Source of the DNA: Rutidosis leptorrhynchoides
Lineage: Eukaryota > Streptophyta > Magnoliopsida > Asterales > Asteraceae
Direction of reading: 5' to 3'
Assembly: GCF_046630445.1 (NCBI RefSeq)
Contig: NC_092338.1
Coordinates: 7,582,501 to 7,646,500 of the forward strand
Length of the DNA stretch: 64,000 bases
This document shows positions 1 to 11,700 of the stretch, piece after piece. Made by a program: the position numbers and the translations under genes. The notes beneath the pieces were generated by a model. That model had not been told where the DNA came from. It worked only from the letters and a program-made list of their open reading frames with translations, and searched no databases. Position 1 is the stretch's first letter; each line of letters opens with the position of its first letter.

Positions 1-701
1 CGAAGCGAAATATGCCCCTTTTGCTTGGTAACCTAAGAATTAGTAAACCGATCTACTAATTGACGCGAATCCTAAAGATAGATCTATTGGACCTAACGAA
101 CCCCATCCAAAGTACCGGATGCGTTAGTACTTCGAATTTGTTTTTATCATGTTCAAAGGACTTCCCGGAATGATAGGGGATATTCTTATATGCATCTTGT
201 TAATGTCGGTTACCAGGTGTTCAATCCATATGAATGATATTTTTGTCTCTATGCATGGGACGTATATTTATGAGAAATGAAAATCTTGAGGTCTATTAAA
301 ATGATGAAAATGAATGATTATGATAAACTAATGAACTCACCAACCTTTTGGTTGACACTTTAAAGCATGTTTATTCTCAGGTATGAAAGAAGTCTCCCGC
401 TGTGCATTTGCTCATTTTAAGGATATTACTTGGAGTCATTCATGACATATTTCAAAAGACGTTGCATTCGAGTCATTAAGTTCATCAAGATTATTATTAA
501 GTCAATTATAGTTGAATATGTTATGAAATGGTATGCATGCCGTCAACTTTCGATGTAAAGAAAGTTTGTCTTTTAAAAACGAATGCAATGTTTGTAAAAT
601 GTATCATATAGAGGTCAAGTACCTCGCGATGTAATCAACTATTGTGAATCGTTTATAATCGATATGGACTTCGTTCAGATGGATTAGGACGGGTCATTAG
701 A
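1..701 (+). mobile_element. 3' part of an N-family gypsy-type LTR
   Basis: This is the right-hand end of an LTR whose start lies left of the window. It matches the reverse complement of the low end of solo LTR N (41293 onward), including TTCTCAGGT at 374-382, CTCCCGCTG at 394-402 and the stem GAGGT/ACCTC at 611-625. It ends near 701 in TTAGA, where family relatives suggest an original CA end. No primer-binding site follows, so it is probably a solo or 3' LTR inserted into the leader of element G. Confidence 0.7.
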
Positions 702-1316
702 GTTTCCTCCGTTCGGTACTCGTCATGTCATGCTTGATGTCAAGATACACTTTCGTAATAATGGTGATCAATCACTATTACAAATGCGTACCTTACCATT
801 TTCACATGGTCACGCAAAGTACTTTACCCGGACTGACGCAACATTCACACAAGATAACACGCGATAACTCCCAGTACCCGAATGACCAAAGTCCTTACCG
901 CGAACTTGATCACTCAAAACCGCTAAATATTCGAATCTTTCCAATAGATTCGTCTCTAGGACATCGCACCAATAGATACCTGTATATATACACATATATA
1001 CAATATAATAATAAATATACACAAGTACACCCCAACAACAAGTCAACCTACAACCTAGGTGACTTTCACTAAAACAACGTCCAAGTTCGTCTACTTACAT
1101 TAGGCACTAGCAATCTAAGGCACTAATTTACACACGAAATAAGGCCCCACATAATCACGCTTTGGACAATCACAAATCCTGGTTAGCCACCTACTCTAAG
1201 GCACTAACAAATCTCAAACCGACCCGTATTCCTACAAGTCCCGCAAATAACGCACAACCGTCAATAAATCTAAGACTAGGGACCTATTCCAAGGTCACCT
1301 AATTCCCTTAGACTAT
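702..1316 (-). other. 5' leader of element G, non-coding
   Basis: On the minus strand this stretch lies directly downstream of G's primer-binding site, so it is the untranslated leader of that element. I see no convincing coding sequence. The small frames here have no recognisable domain. It is cut off at 701/702 by the N-family LTR, so G's gag-pol would lie left of the window. Confidence 0.6.
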
Positions 1317-1328
1317 GCTCTGATACCA
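1317..1328 (-). other. Primer-binding site of element G (initiator-Met tRNA type)
   Basis: The minus strand reads TGGTATCAGAGC two bases after the LTR end. This is the standard primer site complementary to plant initiator methionine tRNA. It fixes G's orientation as minus and the LTR edge at 1331. Confidence 0.85.
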
Positions 1329-1330
1329 CT

Positions 1331-3539
1331 TGAAACAACCCCAATCCGTTTAACCAAAAACGGAGTACATTTTTTTTATTTGTTAGGTCCCAATAGCATC
1401 CAAGTACAAAACCATTCCAAAATAGTTTTCCGTATACAATTTATCATAATAACACGTTAACGTTTTATCTCGACTCTTGGTTTACAAATGACATCATACA
1501 TCCTTACAAGAATGTATTTCACATACAAGGTTTGACTCGACACAACCAAGCAATACGACCTTGAAACATTTATTCAACACTACGGTTAAGACACAATAGC
1601 CCAACCCGATACCAAGAGCATAATCCCGAGGATCTACCAAATCCCCAATCCACATCCGTATTCGAAAGCTACCCCATCTAACCCAAGCGCTCCTACGCAT
1701 CTAGTCTAACAAATTGCTAGATTCACAATCACAATACCTGAAAAAAGGTAAACAACGAGAGGGGTAAGTTAACGCTTAGTGAATGCAATAATTATACATA
1801 TACATATATAATCTACTTACTTGCAATCACTTACACAGTACCGCATACAAGCTAGCAATTCAACAACCATGCAAACATCATGTATAATCTAATATCCGCA
1901 ATTCACAATAAGCTAGCAACACCAATAGCATATAGTTCACAATTTAACATGCTAATACAAAATTCACACAACCATGGTTAACCAATCGTACAAAGGAATG
2001 GTACTCGAATTTCCCATCGGTGTTCATAACAACCGTTAGTGTACAACAACATATATCACTAACCCTTGGCGGAACGACAACACATATCCGTTCACAAAAC
2101 CGTTAGTGTACAACGACATATATCACTAACTTGGACAACACATATCCGTTCATAAAAGTCGTTAGTGTACAACGACATATATCACTAACTCGGACAACAC
2201 ATATCCGTTCATAAAAACCGTTAGTGTACAACGACATATATCACTAACTCGGACAACACATATCCGTTCCTACAAATAAATACATTATATACATACATGT
2301 ATACTTATTCCACTCACCTCGAGATGCATGCACAAGTCATGTATGTAAAGTCGCCACCAAACGCAACCGAGCAAGCTTTTACCTATAATATACATATAGG
2401 TATTCACAAAATCAACACACATTCCCTTCAAGAGAATTTGACGCAAACGCCCTTAACCAAGGGTTTATACCTACCTCCACAATCAGCCCATTTAGACACC
2501 TAAGTGCAAAATACACCTTTTTATACATTTAACGATACCCGAAGGTCCAAAACTAACGAGACTAGTTCCCGCGTTCCAGAAATACCAAAATACATCAACT
2601 TTAGCCATTAAACACATACTATCTCGTATATTACCCAAAAACCCGTTTCATGGTTGACCAAGTTTGACTTTATGGTTAAAATACCAATTTTAACCCGAAA
2701 TCATTTTCAACGATTAACTTACATCCAAACACGTCCTTTAACACTTAACACTAGTGTTTAAACAATCGTTTGACCAAAACTAGTGTCATCATCAAGTTTA
2801 ACCCAATTCAATTTACCCATTTTGACCAAAGTCATAAAAATGCCCAAACTAACCAATAATCACCAACACAAGTGAAAATGGCCCTAATACACCAATTAAA
2901 CCAAATCACAAGTGTTAAACACTTAACTTACCCAATTTGACCCATAAACCCTAATTTTGACCCATTTCAAAATTGGTCAACCCAAATACACCCAAAAGGG
3001 TTCCAACACTTCCAAAATCACTAAACTAAGTGATTACACTCAAAACCAAAGCCTAATCATGGCCAAAACGTCAATCAACCCAAAACCTGCCATGTATAAA
3101 AAATAACTAGTTTTCATAAACCCACTTCATCATCTAAATGGGTTTTACAACTAAAAAGCTCAAAACCCTAACTTGAATATCAAAACATAAAGATGAATTT
3201 CGGAGTTAGAACTTACTATCACTACCACAACGTAGCCGTGAACGAAGAGAACAACTTTAACTCTTGAGACCCGACCCGAATCACTCTTCTTCTTCCCCAA
3301 TTCGAGCTTTCTCTCTCAAAACCCTTTACTCTCTCTCTAGGGTTTGGTGTGTGAGTGGGAGGGAAGAAATGAAAAGGAAATGAGGTTTGGATAAGATTGG
3401 GATCAGTTTTATGGTCAAAAACCCGTTCACATATGAAATACCAACTTTGCCCTTCATTTAACTCATTAAAAGGCTGAACAACATCAGATCGTGCCTATTG
3501 TCGCGCCGCGAAGCAAACCCTCCGCGTCGTGGCCCAAAG
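1331..3539 (-). repeat. Element G 5' LTR, left piece (interrupted by element A)
   Basis: On the minus strand the LTR runs from TGTAACATCCC (ending at 17146) to GGTTGTTTCA at 1331, followed by the primer site. Element A splits it at 3535-3539, leaving CAAAG on both sides; the right piece is 16711-17146. Without A the LTR is about 2.64 kb. It holds a 59-bp minisatellite at 2033-2276, a pyrimidine-rich block at 3280-3345, and CpG-rich words at 3500-3531 next to the break. Positions 3081-3539 recur at 12997-13455. Confidence 0.8.
2033..2276. repeat. Minisatellite, four units of about 59 bp
   Basis: Units begin near 2033, 2100, 2159 and 2218. The first is longer because of a small insertion. Each unit holds the inverted repeat GTTAGTG...CACTAAC (7-bp stem, about 15-nt loop), and the later units also hold CGGA...TCCG. 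The array lies inside the G LTR. Confidence 0.9.
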
Positions 3540-6500
3540 TGTAGTGACCCGAACTTTTCCATGTTTATATATATTAATTGAGATTGATATTTACATGATT
3601 AAATGTTTCCAACATGTTAAGCAATCAAACTTGTTAAGACTTGATTAATTGAAATATGTTTCATATAGACAATTGACCACCCAAGTTGACCGGTGATTCA
3701 CGAACGTTAAAACTTGTAAAAACTATATGATGACATATATATGGATATATATATAGTTAACATGATACTATGATAAGTAAACATATCATTAAGTATATTA
3801 ACAATGAACTACATATGTAAAAACAAGACTACTAACTTAATGATTTTTAAACGAGACATATATGTAACGATTATCGTTGTAAAGACATTTAATGTATATA
3901 TATCATATTAAGAGATATTCATACATGATAATATCATGATAATATAATAATTTAAAATCTCATTTGATATTATAAACATTGGGTTAACAACATTTAACAA
4001 GATCGTTAACCTAAAGGTTTCAAAACAACACTTACATGTAACGACTAACGATGACTTAACGACTCAGTTAAAATGTATATACATGTAGTGTTTTAATATG
4101 TATTTATACACTTTTGAAAGACTTCAATACACTTATCAAAATACTTCTACTTAACAAAAATGCTTACAATTACATCCTCGTTCAGTTTCATCAACAATTC
4201 TACTCGTATGCACCCGTATTCGTACTCGTACAATACACAGCTTTTAGATGTATGTACTATTGGTATATACACTCCAATGATCAGCTCTTAGCAGCCCATG
4301 TGAGTCACCTAACACATGTGGGAACCATCATTTGGCAACTAGCATGAAATATTTCATAAAATTACAAAAATATGAGTAATCATTCATGACTTATTTACAT
4401 GAAAACAAAATTACATATCCTTTATATCTAATCCATACACCAACGACCAAAAACACCTACAAACACTTTCATTCTTCAATTTTCTTCATCTAATTGATCT
4501 CTCTCAAGTTCTATCTTCAAGTTCTAAGTGTTCTTCATAAATTCCAAAAGTTCTAGTTTCATAAAATCAAGAATACTTTCAAGTTTGCTAGCTCACTTCC
4601 AATCTTGTAAGGTGATCATCCAACCTCAAGAAATATTTGTTTCTTACAGTAGGTTATTATTCTAATACAAGGTAATAATCATATTCAAACTTTGGTTCAA
4701 TTTCTATAACTATAACAATCTTATTTCAAGTGATGATCTTACTTGAACTTGTTTTCGTGTCATGATTCTGCTTCAAGAACTTCGAGCCATCCAAGGATCC
4801 ATTGAAGCTAGATCCATTTTTCTCTTTTCCAGTAGGTTTATGCAAGGAACTTAAGGTAGTAATGATGTTCATAACGTCATTCGATTCATACATATAAAGC
4901 TATCTTATTCGAAGGTTTAAACTTGTAATCACTAGAACATAGTTTAGTTAATTCTAAACTTGTTCGCAAACAAAAGTTAATCCTTCTAACTTGACTTTTA
5001 AAATCAACTAAACACATGTTCTATATCTATATGATATGCTAACTTAATGATTTAAAACCTGGAAACACGAAAAACACCGTAAAACCGGATTTACGCCGTC
5101 GTAGTAACACCGCGGGCTGTTTTGGGTTAGTTAATTAAAAACTATGATAAACTTTGATTTTAAAGTTGTTATTCTGAGAAAATGATTTTTATTATGAACA
5201 TGAAACTATATCAAAAAATTATGATTAAACTCGAAGTGGAAGTATGTTTTCTAAAATGGTCATCTAGACGTCGTTCTTTCGACTGAAATGACTACCTTTA
5301 CAAAAATGACTTGTAACTTATTTTTCCGACTATAAACCTATACTTTTCTGTTTAGATTCATAAAATAGAGTTCAATATGAAACCATAGCAATTTGATTCA
5401 CTCAAAACGGATTTAAAATGAAGAAGTTATGGGTAAAACAAGATTGGATAATTTTTCTCATTTTAGCTACGTGAAAATTGGTAACAAATCTATTCCAACC
5501 ATAACTTAATCAACTTGTATTGTATATTATGTAATCTTGAGATACCATAGACATGTATACAATGTTTCGACCTATCATGTCGACACATCTATATATATTT
5601 CGGAACAACCATAGACACTCTATATGTGAATGTTGGAGTTAGCTATACAGGGTTGAGGTTGATTCCAAAATATATATAGTTTGAGTTGTGATCAATACTG
5701 AGATACGTATACACTGGGTCGTGGATTGATTCAAGATAATATTTATCGATTTATTTCTGTACATCTAACTGTGGACAACTAGTTGTAGGTTACTAACGAG
5801 GACAGCTGACTTAATAAACTTAAAACATCAAAATATATTAAAAGTGTTGTAAATATATTTTGAACATACTTTGATATATATGTATATATTGTTATAGGTT
5901 CGTGAATCAACCAGTGGCCAAGTCTTACTTCCCGACGAAGTAAAAATATGTGAAAGTGAGTTATAGTCCCACTTTTAAAATCTAATATTTTTGGGATGAG
6001 AATACATGCAGGTTTTATAAATGATTTACAAAATAGACACAAGTACGTGAAACTACATTCTATGGTTGAATTATCGAAATCGAATATGCCCCTTTTTATT
6101 AAGTCTGGTAATCTAAGAATTAGGGAACAGACACCCTAATTGACGCGAATCCTAAAGATAGATCTATTGGGCCTAACAAACCCCATCCAAAGTACCGGAT
6201 GCTTTAGTACTTCGAAATTTATATCATATCCGAAGGGTGTCCCGGAATGATGGGGATATTCTTATATATGCATCTTGTTAATGTCGGTTACCAGGTGTTC
6301 ACCATATGAATGATTTTTATCTCTATGTATGGGATGTGTATTGAAATATGAAATCTTGTGGTCTATTGTTACGATTTGATATATATAGGTTAAACCTATA
6401 ACTCACCAACATTTTTGTTGACGTTTAAAGCATGTTTATTCTCAGGTGAATATTAAGAGCTTCCGCTGTTGCATACTAAAATAAGGACAAGATTTGGAGT

Positions 6501-6789
6501 CCATGTTTGTATGATATTGTGTAAAAACTGCATTCAAGAAACTGATTTCGATGTAACATATTTGTATTGTAAACCATTATGTAATGGTCGTGTGTAAACA
6601 GGATATTTTAGATTATCATTATTTGATAATCTACGTAAAGCTTTTTAAACCTTTATTTATGAAATAAAGGTTATGGTTTGTTTTAAAAATGAATGCAGTC
6701 TTTGAAAAACGTCTCATATAGAGGTCAAAACCTCGCAACGAAATCAATTAATATGGAACGTTTTTAATCAATAAGAACGGGACATTTCA
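3540..6789 (+). repeat. Element A 5' LTR (3250 bp)
   Basis: It starts TGTAGTGACCCG and ends GGGACATTTCA, with TG/CA ends and CAAAG just before it. The second copy, 13456-16705, has exactly the same length. I count about 14 base differences by eye. Near the 3' end it has TTCTCAGGT (6439-6447), CTTCCGCTG (6460-6468) and the stem GAGGT/ACCTC (6721-6734). The 77-aa and 87-aa frames inside are repeated in the other copy simply because the LTR is repeated, and neither looks like a gene. Confidence 0.93.
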
Positions 6790-6790
6790 G

Positions 6791-6803
6791 TTGGTATCCA
6801 AGC
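6791..6803 (+). other. Element A primer-binding site, two mismatches
   Basis: TTGGTATCCAAGC begins two bases after the LTR end. It differs at two positions from the initiator-Met tRNA primer site seen intact in element B (TTGGTATCAGAGC at 41241). Confidence 0.75.
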
Positions 6804-6998
6804 ATTGGTCTTAGAGAACCAGAATTTTTCATTAGTGTGTCTTATCGAGTTTGTTAGGATGCATTAGTGAGTCTGGACTTCGACCGTGTTTACTTGAAAA
6901 ATGATTGCTTAACAAATTTTGTTGGAAACTATATATTTTTAACATGTGAATATTATGTGATATATTAATCTCTTAACGCGTTTGATATTATGTGATAG

Positions 6999-7613
6999 AT
7001 GTCTACCTCTAGAACAAGTCCCATTGACTCACCTAATAATAATGAAGAGTCAAATGTAAATTGGAATGATTCGTGGACTGATTCACAAGTTCCCGAAGAG
7101 GAACCGGAAGAAGAGTCAGAACCGGAAGAAGAATCGGAACCGGAAGAAGAATCGGAACCGGATGAAGAAATAGAACCGGTATGGGAAATAATAAAACGGT
7201 TAAGTAAAAGAAAATCCTCAACCAACCGACCAAGGTTAATTATGGTCAATGGTGTTTCCGCCAAGGAAGCAAAATATTGGGAGGATTACCAATTCTCCGA
7301 TGAATCGGATTCCGACGAGAATTCCGATGATGTTATAGAAATTACCCCAATTGAATTTAAAAAGGCAAAAGAAAATAATAAGGGAAAGGGCATAAAAATA
7401 GAGAAATCTAATTCCAACCCCGATGAACTTTATATGTATCGTCAACGCCCGAAGTCCTTAAGTTGTAACAATGACCCGGGAACCTCTAAACCACCAGGTT
7501 TTTCTAAACCAATGTGGACAACGACGGCTCGTATTAGGGGAACATCATATATCTCTAGAAACTTGGCAAAACGAACCAAAACCGAAGAAGAAGAAACGAG
7601 CGAGTCGGAATAA
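6999..7613 (+). CDS. Element A ORF1: acidic Ser/Glu-rich protein, function unknown
   Basis: This is an uninterrupted 204-residue frame in the sense direction of element A, between the primer site and the F-box ORF. I do not recognise a family. The N-terminal third is strongly acidic, with about four copies of a Glu-Glu-Glu-Ser-Glu-Pro unit at residues 34-60, encoded by a 15-18-bp DNA repeat (7098-7180). Basic patches follow at KRLSKRKSS (about residues 67-75) and NLAKRTK near the C-terminus, which could act as nuclear signals. A second acidic patch (about residues 95-115) and a Glu-rich tail complete it. There is no signal peptide or membrane segment. It has the composition of a disordered nuclear or chromatin-associated protein, which is only a guess from composition. 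Confidence 0.6.
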   Translation: MSTSRTSPIDSPNNNEESNVNWNDSWTDSQVPEEEPEEESEPEEESEPEEESEPDEEIEPVWEIIKRLSKRKSSTNRPRLIMVNGVSAKEAKYWEDYQFSDESDSDENSDDVIEITPIEFKKAKENNKGKGIKIEKSNSNPDELYMYRQRPKSLSCNNDPGTSKPPGFSKPMWTTTARIRGTSYISRNLAKRTKTEEEETSESE

Positions 7614-7791
7614 GATAGTTGTATTCGTGTGGTGTAATATATGTAATATAGTGTTCGTATGCTTTATGATATATGTAAAAATTGCTTGTATTAATAAGTA
7701 TTTTTTTATGAATCTAACTCTTGTCTATTTTACAGTTTAAAAACACAAAATGGATAGATAACCCAATATTTTAAGAGACCTACCCGGAGAC

Positions 7792-8433
7792 ATGATTGAT
7801 GAAATCTTGTCTAGAGTCGGCCAGAATTCCTCGGCACAACTATTTAAGGCGAGATCAGTTTGTAAGACATTCGAAGAACGTTCCAAGAATGTCTTGGTTT
7901 ATAAGAGACTTTCGTTTGAAAGATGGGGGATATCACATTGGGAAACCCATAAGTTACGATGTGTTTACTTTGACGTATATATTGCGGGGAACCCAAATGC
8001 TATTTTACGCAACGGGTTAAGAAATTATTTTGACTCAATATATCCGAATATTGGACTTCGTGATTTAGAAAAAGCGGCTAACATGCAACATAAAGAAGCA
8101 TGTTATGCTTACGGATTAGTAATGTTCGCTTCTCACCAAAGTGAGAACAAGAACATCGGGCTACAACTATTAAACAAAACGTTTCCACAAGTGACGGAGT
8201 CGGTAATTGGGGTAAGAAATGAGGTTTTTAGATTATTACGGGACTGTTGGACATTACGTAACCCTCGTCCCTTTGACGACGTTACAACACGCTGTCTTAT
8301 CAACGGCCATAACGGTTATGTTGCACAAGACCAAGGATGGGAAGTAGTCCTAGTAAAACCAGAATGCATGACTTGTTTCTGGATGTATGAATTACGTGTC
8401 TTTATTGCCTTTGCTGAACGACTTGTGTACTAG
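7792..8433 (+). CDS. Element A ORF2: F-box protein (captured host-type gene)
   Basis: This 213-residue frame lies 178 bp after ORF1 and ahead of gag. The frame continues upstream as an F-box start (Leu-Pro-Gly-Asp at 7780-7791, then MIDEILSRVG and ARSVCKTFEERSKN). Residues 66-130 hold repeat-like segments (GNPNAILRNGLRNYF; LEKAANMQHKEACYAYG) like the Sel1/TPR-type C-terminal half of Arabidopsis At2g35280-like F-box proteins. Such proteins act as substrate receptors of SCF ubiquitin ligases through SKP1. A likely original start at 7750 is followed by a TAA at 7759-7761, so translation would now start at Met 7792 and lose the first F-box residues. That stop is one C-to-T change from a Gln codon. 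There is no intron. Family assignment is from memory of motif layout. Confidence 0.75.
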   Translation: MIDEILSRVGQNSSAQLFKARSVCKTFEERSKNVLVYKRLSFERWGISHWETHKLRCVYFDVYIAGNPNAILRNGLRNYFDSIYPNIGLRDLEKAANMQHKEACYAYGLVMFASHQSENKNIGLQLLNKTFPQVTESVIGVRNEVFRLLRDCWTLRNPRPFDDVTTRCLINGHNGYVAQDQGWEVVLVKPECMTCFWMYELRVFIAFAERLVY

Positions 8434-8625
8434 CTAGAATTATCTTCACAACTATCTTGTATCAAAGTTATTGTGTGCTATATTTCATGCTTTATGTAAA
8501 ATAAGCGGTATTGTAAGTTTGTAAAATATTGTATAAAAGTTTGAACGCGAAATATTATTATAATCAGTTTTTCATATAGAATTGTAGTAGTTGAATTGTA
8601 TATTAGCTACTAAGTATGAACTTAA

Positions 8626-8642
8626 CGGGTAGGTACTACCCG
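8626..8642 (+). other. Perfect hairpin upstream of gag
   Basis: CGGGTAG, a GTA loop, then CTACCCG form a 7-bp perfect stem about 130 nt before the gag start. It lies in the otherwise AT-rich gap 8434-8774 between the F-box ORF and gag. It could be an RNA packaging or translation element; nothing else in the sequence decides this. Confidence 0.6.
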
Positions 8643-8774
8643 AATTTAAACTTATAAAACGCTAATATGAAGAAAAAGCTTTTATAAATGAGTTCATATT
8701 ATGCTACGAAATACTATTAACTACTCTTAATATTCTGTATGATTAACTTGTTCCATTTAACTATTTTGAAGGAA

Positions 8775-11700
8775 ATGGCACCGACTACTCGACACACCGT
8801 GAATATGAATGAAGAGGAATTCCGTACTTTTCTAGCTTCAAACATAGCCGCAGTACAGGCTACACTACATACCAACAATAACCTTGGATCTAGCAGTACA
8901 GGAAATCGTGTAGGATGCACCTACAAAGAATTCACTGCCTGCAAACCTTTGGAATTTGATGGAACCGAAGGACCGATCGGATTGAAACGGTGGACCGAGA
9001 AGGTCGAATCGGTGTTTTCCATAAGTAAGTGTACTGAAGAGGACAAAGTAAAGTACGCTACGCATACCTTCACAGGTTCTGCGTTAACATGGTGGAATAC
9101 CTATCTAGAGCAAGTGGGACAAGACGATGCGTACGCACTACCGTGGTCAGCATTCAAGCACTTGATGAACGAGAAGTACCGTCCCAGAACCGAGGTCAAT
9201 AAGCTCAAGACAGAACTTAGAGGGTTACGAACCCAAGGATTTGATATTACCACGTACGAAAGACGATTCACAGAATTGTGCCTATTGTGTCCGGGAGCAT
9301 TCGAAGATGAGGAAGAGAAGATCGACGCGTTTGTGAAAGGATTACCGGAAAGAATCCAAGAAGATATAAGTTCACACGAGCCCGCCTCCATACAACAGGC
9401 ATGTAGAATGGCTCACAAACTCGTGAACCAAATTGAAGAAAGAATTAAAGAACAGACTGCTGAAGAGGCCAATGTGAAGCAAGTCAAAAGAAAGTGGGAG
9501 GAAAACGGTGATAAGAATCACCAATACAACAACAACAGCAATTACAACAATAATCGCAACAATTATCCCAACAATCGCAACATCAATCGCAACTACAACA
9601 AACGGCCCAACAACAACAACAACAACAACAACAACAGCAACTACAACAATCATCCCAACAACAATAATAACCGCAACAACAACAACAATCAGAAGCAACT
9701 ATGCCAAAGGTGTGAAAAGAATCACTCGGGGTTCTGCACCAAATTTTGCAACAAGTGTAAAAGAAATGGTCATAGCGCGGCGAAGTGTGAGGTCTACGGA
9801 CCAGGGGTTAATAGAACGAAAGGAACAAATGGTGTCGGAACGAGTAATGGCGGAGCAAGTAGTGTCGGAGCAAGTTATGCCAATGTAGTTTGTTATAAAT
9901 GTGGAAAACCGGGCCACATTATTAGAAATTGCCCGAACCAGGAGAACACGAATGGACAAGGCCGTGGAAGAGTTTTCAATATTAATGCGGCAGAGGCACA
10001 GGAAGACCCGGAGCTTGTTACGGGTACGTTTCTTATTGACAATAAATCTGCTTACGTTTTATTTGATTCGGGTGCGGATAGAAGCTATATGAGTAGAGAT
10101 TTTTGTGCTAAATTAAGTTGTCCATTGACGCCTTTGGATAGTAAATTTTTACTCGAATTAGCAAATGGTAAATTAATTTCAGCAGATAATATATGTCGGA
10201 ATCGAGAAATTAAACTGGTTAGCGAAACATTTAAGATTGATTTGATACCAGTAGAGTTAGGGAGTTTTGATGTGATAATCGGTATGGACTGGTTGAAAGA
10301 AGTGAAAGCGGAGATCGTTTGTTACAAAAATGCAATTCGCATTATACGAGAAAAAGGAAAACCCTTAATGGTGTACGGAGAAAAGGGCAACACGAAGCTA
10401 CATCTTATTAGTAATTTGAAGGCACAAAAACTAATAAGAAAAGGTTGCTATGCTGTTCTAGCACACGTCGAGAAAGTACAAACTGAAGAAAAGAGCATCA
10501 ATGATGTTCCCGTCGCAAAAGAATTTCCTGATGTATTTCCGAAAGAATTACCAGGATTACCCCCACATCGATCCGTTGAATTTCAAATAGATCTTGTACC
10601 AGGAGCTGCACCAATAGCTCGTGCTCCTTACAGACTCGCACCCAGCGAGATGAAAGAACTACAAATCCAATTACAAGAACTTTTAGAGCGTGGTTTCATT
10701 CGACCAAGCACATCACCGTGGGGAGCTCCTGTTTTGTTTGTCAAGAAGAAAGATGGTACATTCAGGTTATGTATCGACTACCGAGAGTTGAACAAACTTA
10801 CCATCGAGAACCGCTACCCACTACCGAGAATCGATGACTTATTTGATCAACTACAAGGCTCGTCTGTTTATTCAAAGATTGACTTACGTTCCGGGTATCA
10901 TCAAATGCGGGTGAAAGAAGATGATATTCCAAAGACTGCTTTCAGAACACGTTACGGTCATTACGAGTTTATGGTCATGCCGTTTGGTTTAACTAATGCA
11001 CCAGCTGTGTTCATGGACCTTATGAACCGAGTGTGTGGACCATACCTTGACAAGTTTGTCATTGTTTTCATTGATGACATACTTATTTACTCAAAGAATG
11101 ACCAAGAACACGGTGAACATTTGAGAAAGGTGTTAGAAGTATTGAGGAAGGAAGAATTGTATGCTAAGTTTTCAAAGTGTGCATTTTGGTTGGAAGAAGT
11201 TCAATTCCTCGGTCACATAGTGAACAAAGAAGGTATTAAGGTGGATCCGGCAAAGATAGAAACTGTTGAAAAGTGGGAAACCCCGAAAACTCCGAAACAC
11301 ATACGCCAGTTTTTAGGACTAGCTGGTTACTACAGAAGGTTCATCCAAGACTTTTCCAGAATAGCAAAACCCTTGACTGCATTAACGCATAAAGGGAAGA
11401 AATTTGAATGGAATGATGAACAAGAGAAAGCGTTTCAGTTATTGAAGAAAAAGCTAACTACGGCACCTATATTGTCATTGCCTGAAGGGAATGATGATTT
11501 TGTGATTTATTGTGATGCATCAAAGCAAGGTCTCGGTTGTGTATTAATGCAACGAACGAAGGTGATTGCTTATGCGTCTAGACAATTGAAGATTCACGAA
11601 CAAAATTATACGACGCATGATTTGGAATTAGGCGCGGTTGTTTTTGCATTAAAGACTTGGAGGCACTACTTATATGGGGTCAAAAGTATTATATATACCG

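Noticed and set aside
2033..2276. Regular repeats that could suggest a CRISPR-like array
   Set aside because: The units are tandem with no unique spacers, inside a plant LTR. It is a minisatellite.
4114..4347. A 77-codon frame repeated almost exactly at 14030-14263
   Set aside because: It lies in the LTR of element A and is repeated only because the LTR is. It has no domain or start context.
5779..6042. An 87-codon minus frame repeated identically at 15695-15958
   Set aside because: Same reason: LTR sequence, antisense to the element, with no recognisable protein.
6965..7264. A 99-codon minus frame rich in Ser-Gly
   Set aside because: It is the antisense of the Glu-Ser-Pro repeat of element A ORF1.
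9372..9888. Two frames overlapping the Asn-rich part of gag, on both strands
   Set aside because: They are shadows of the CAA/AAC repeat in element A gag.
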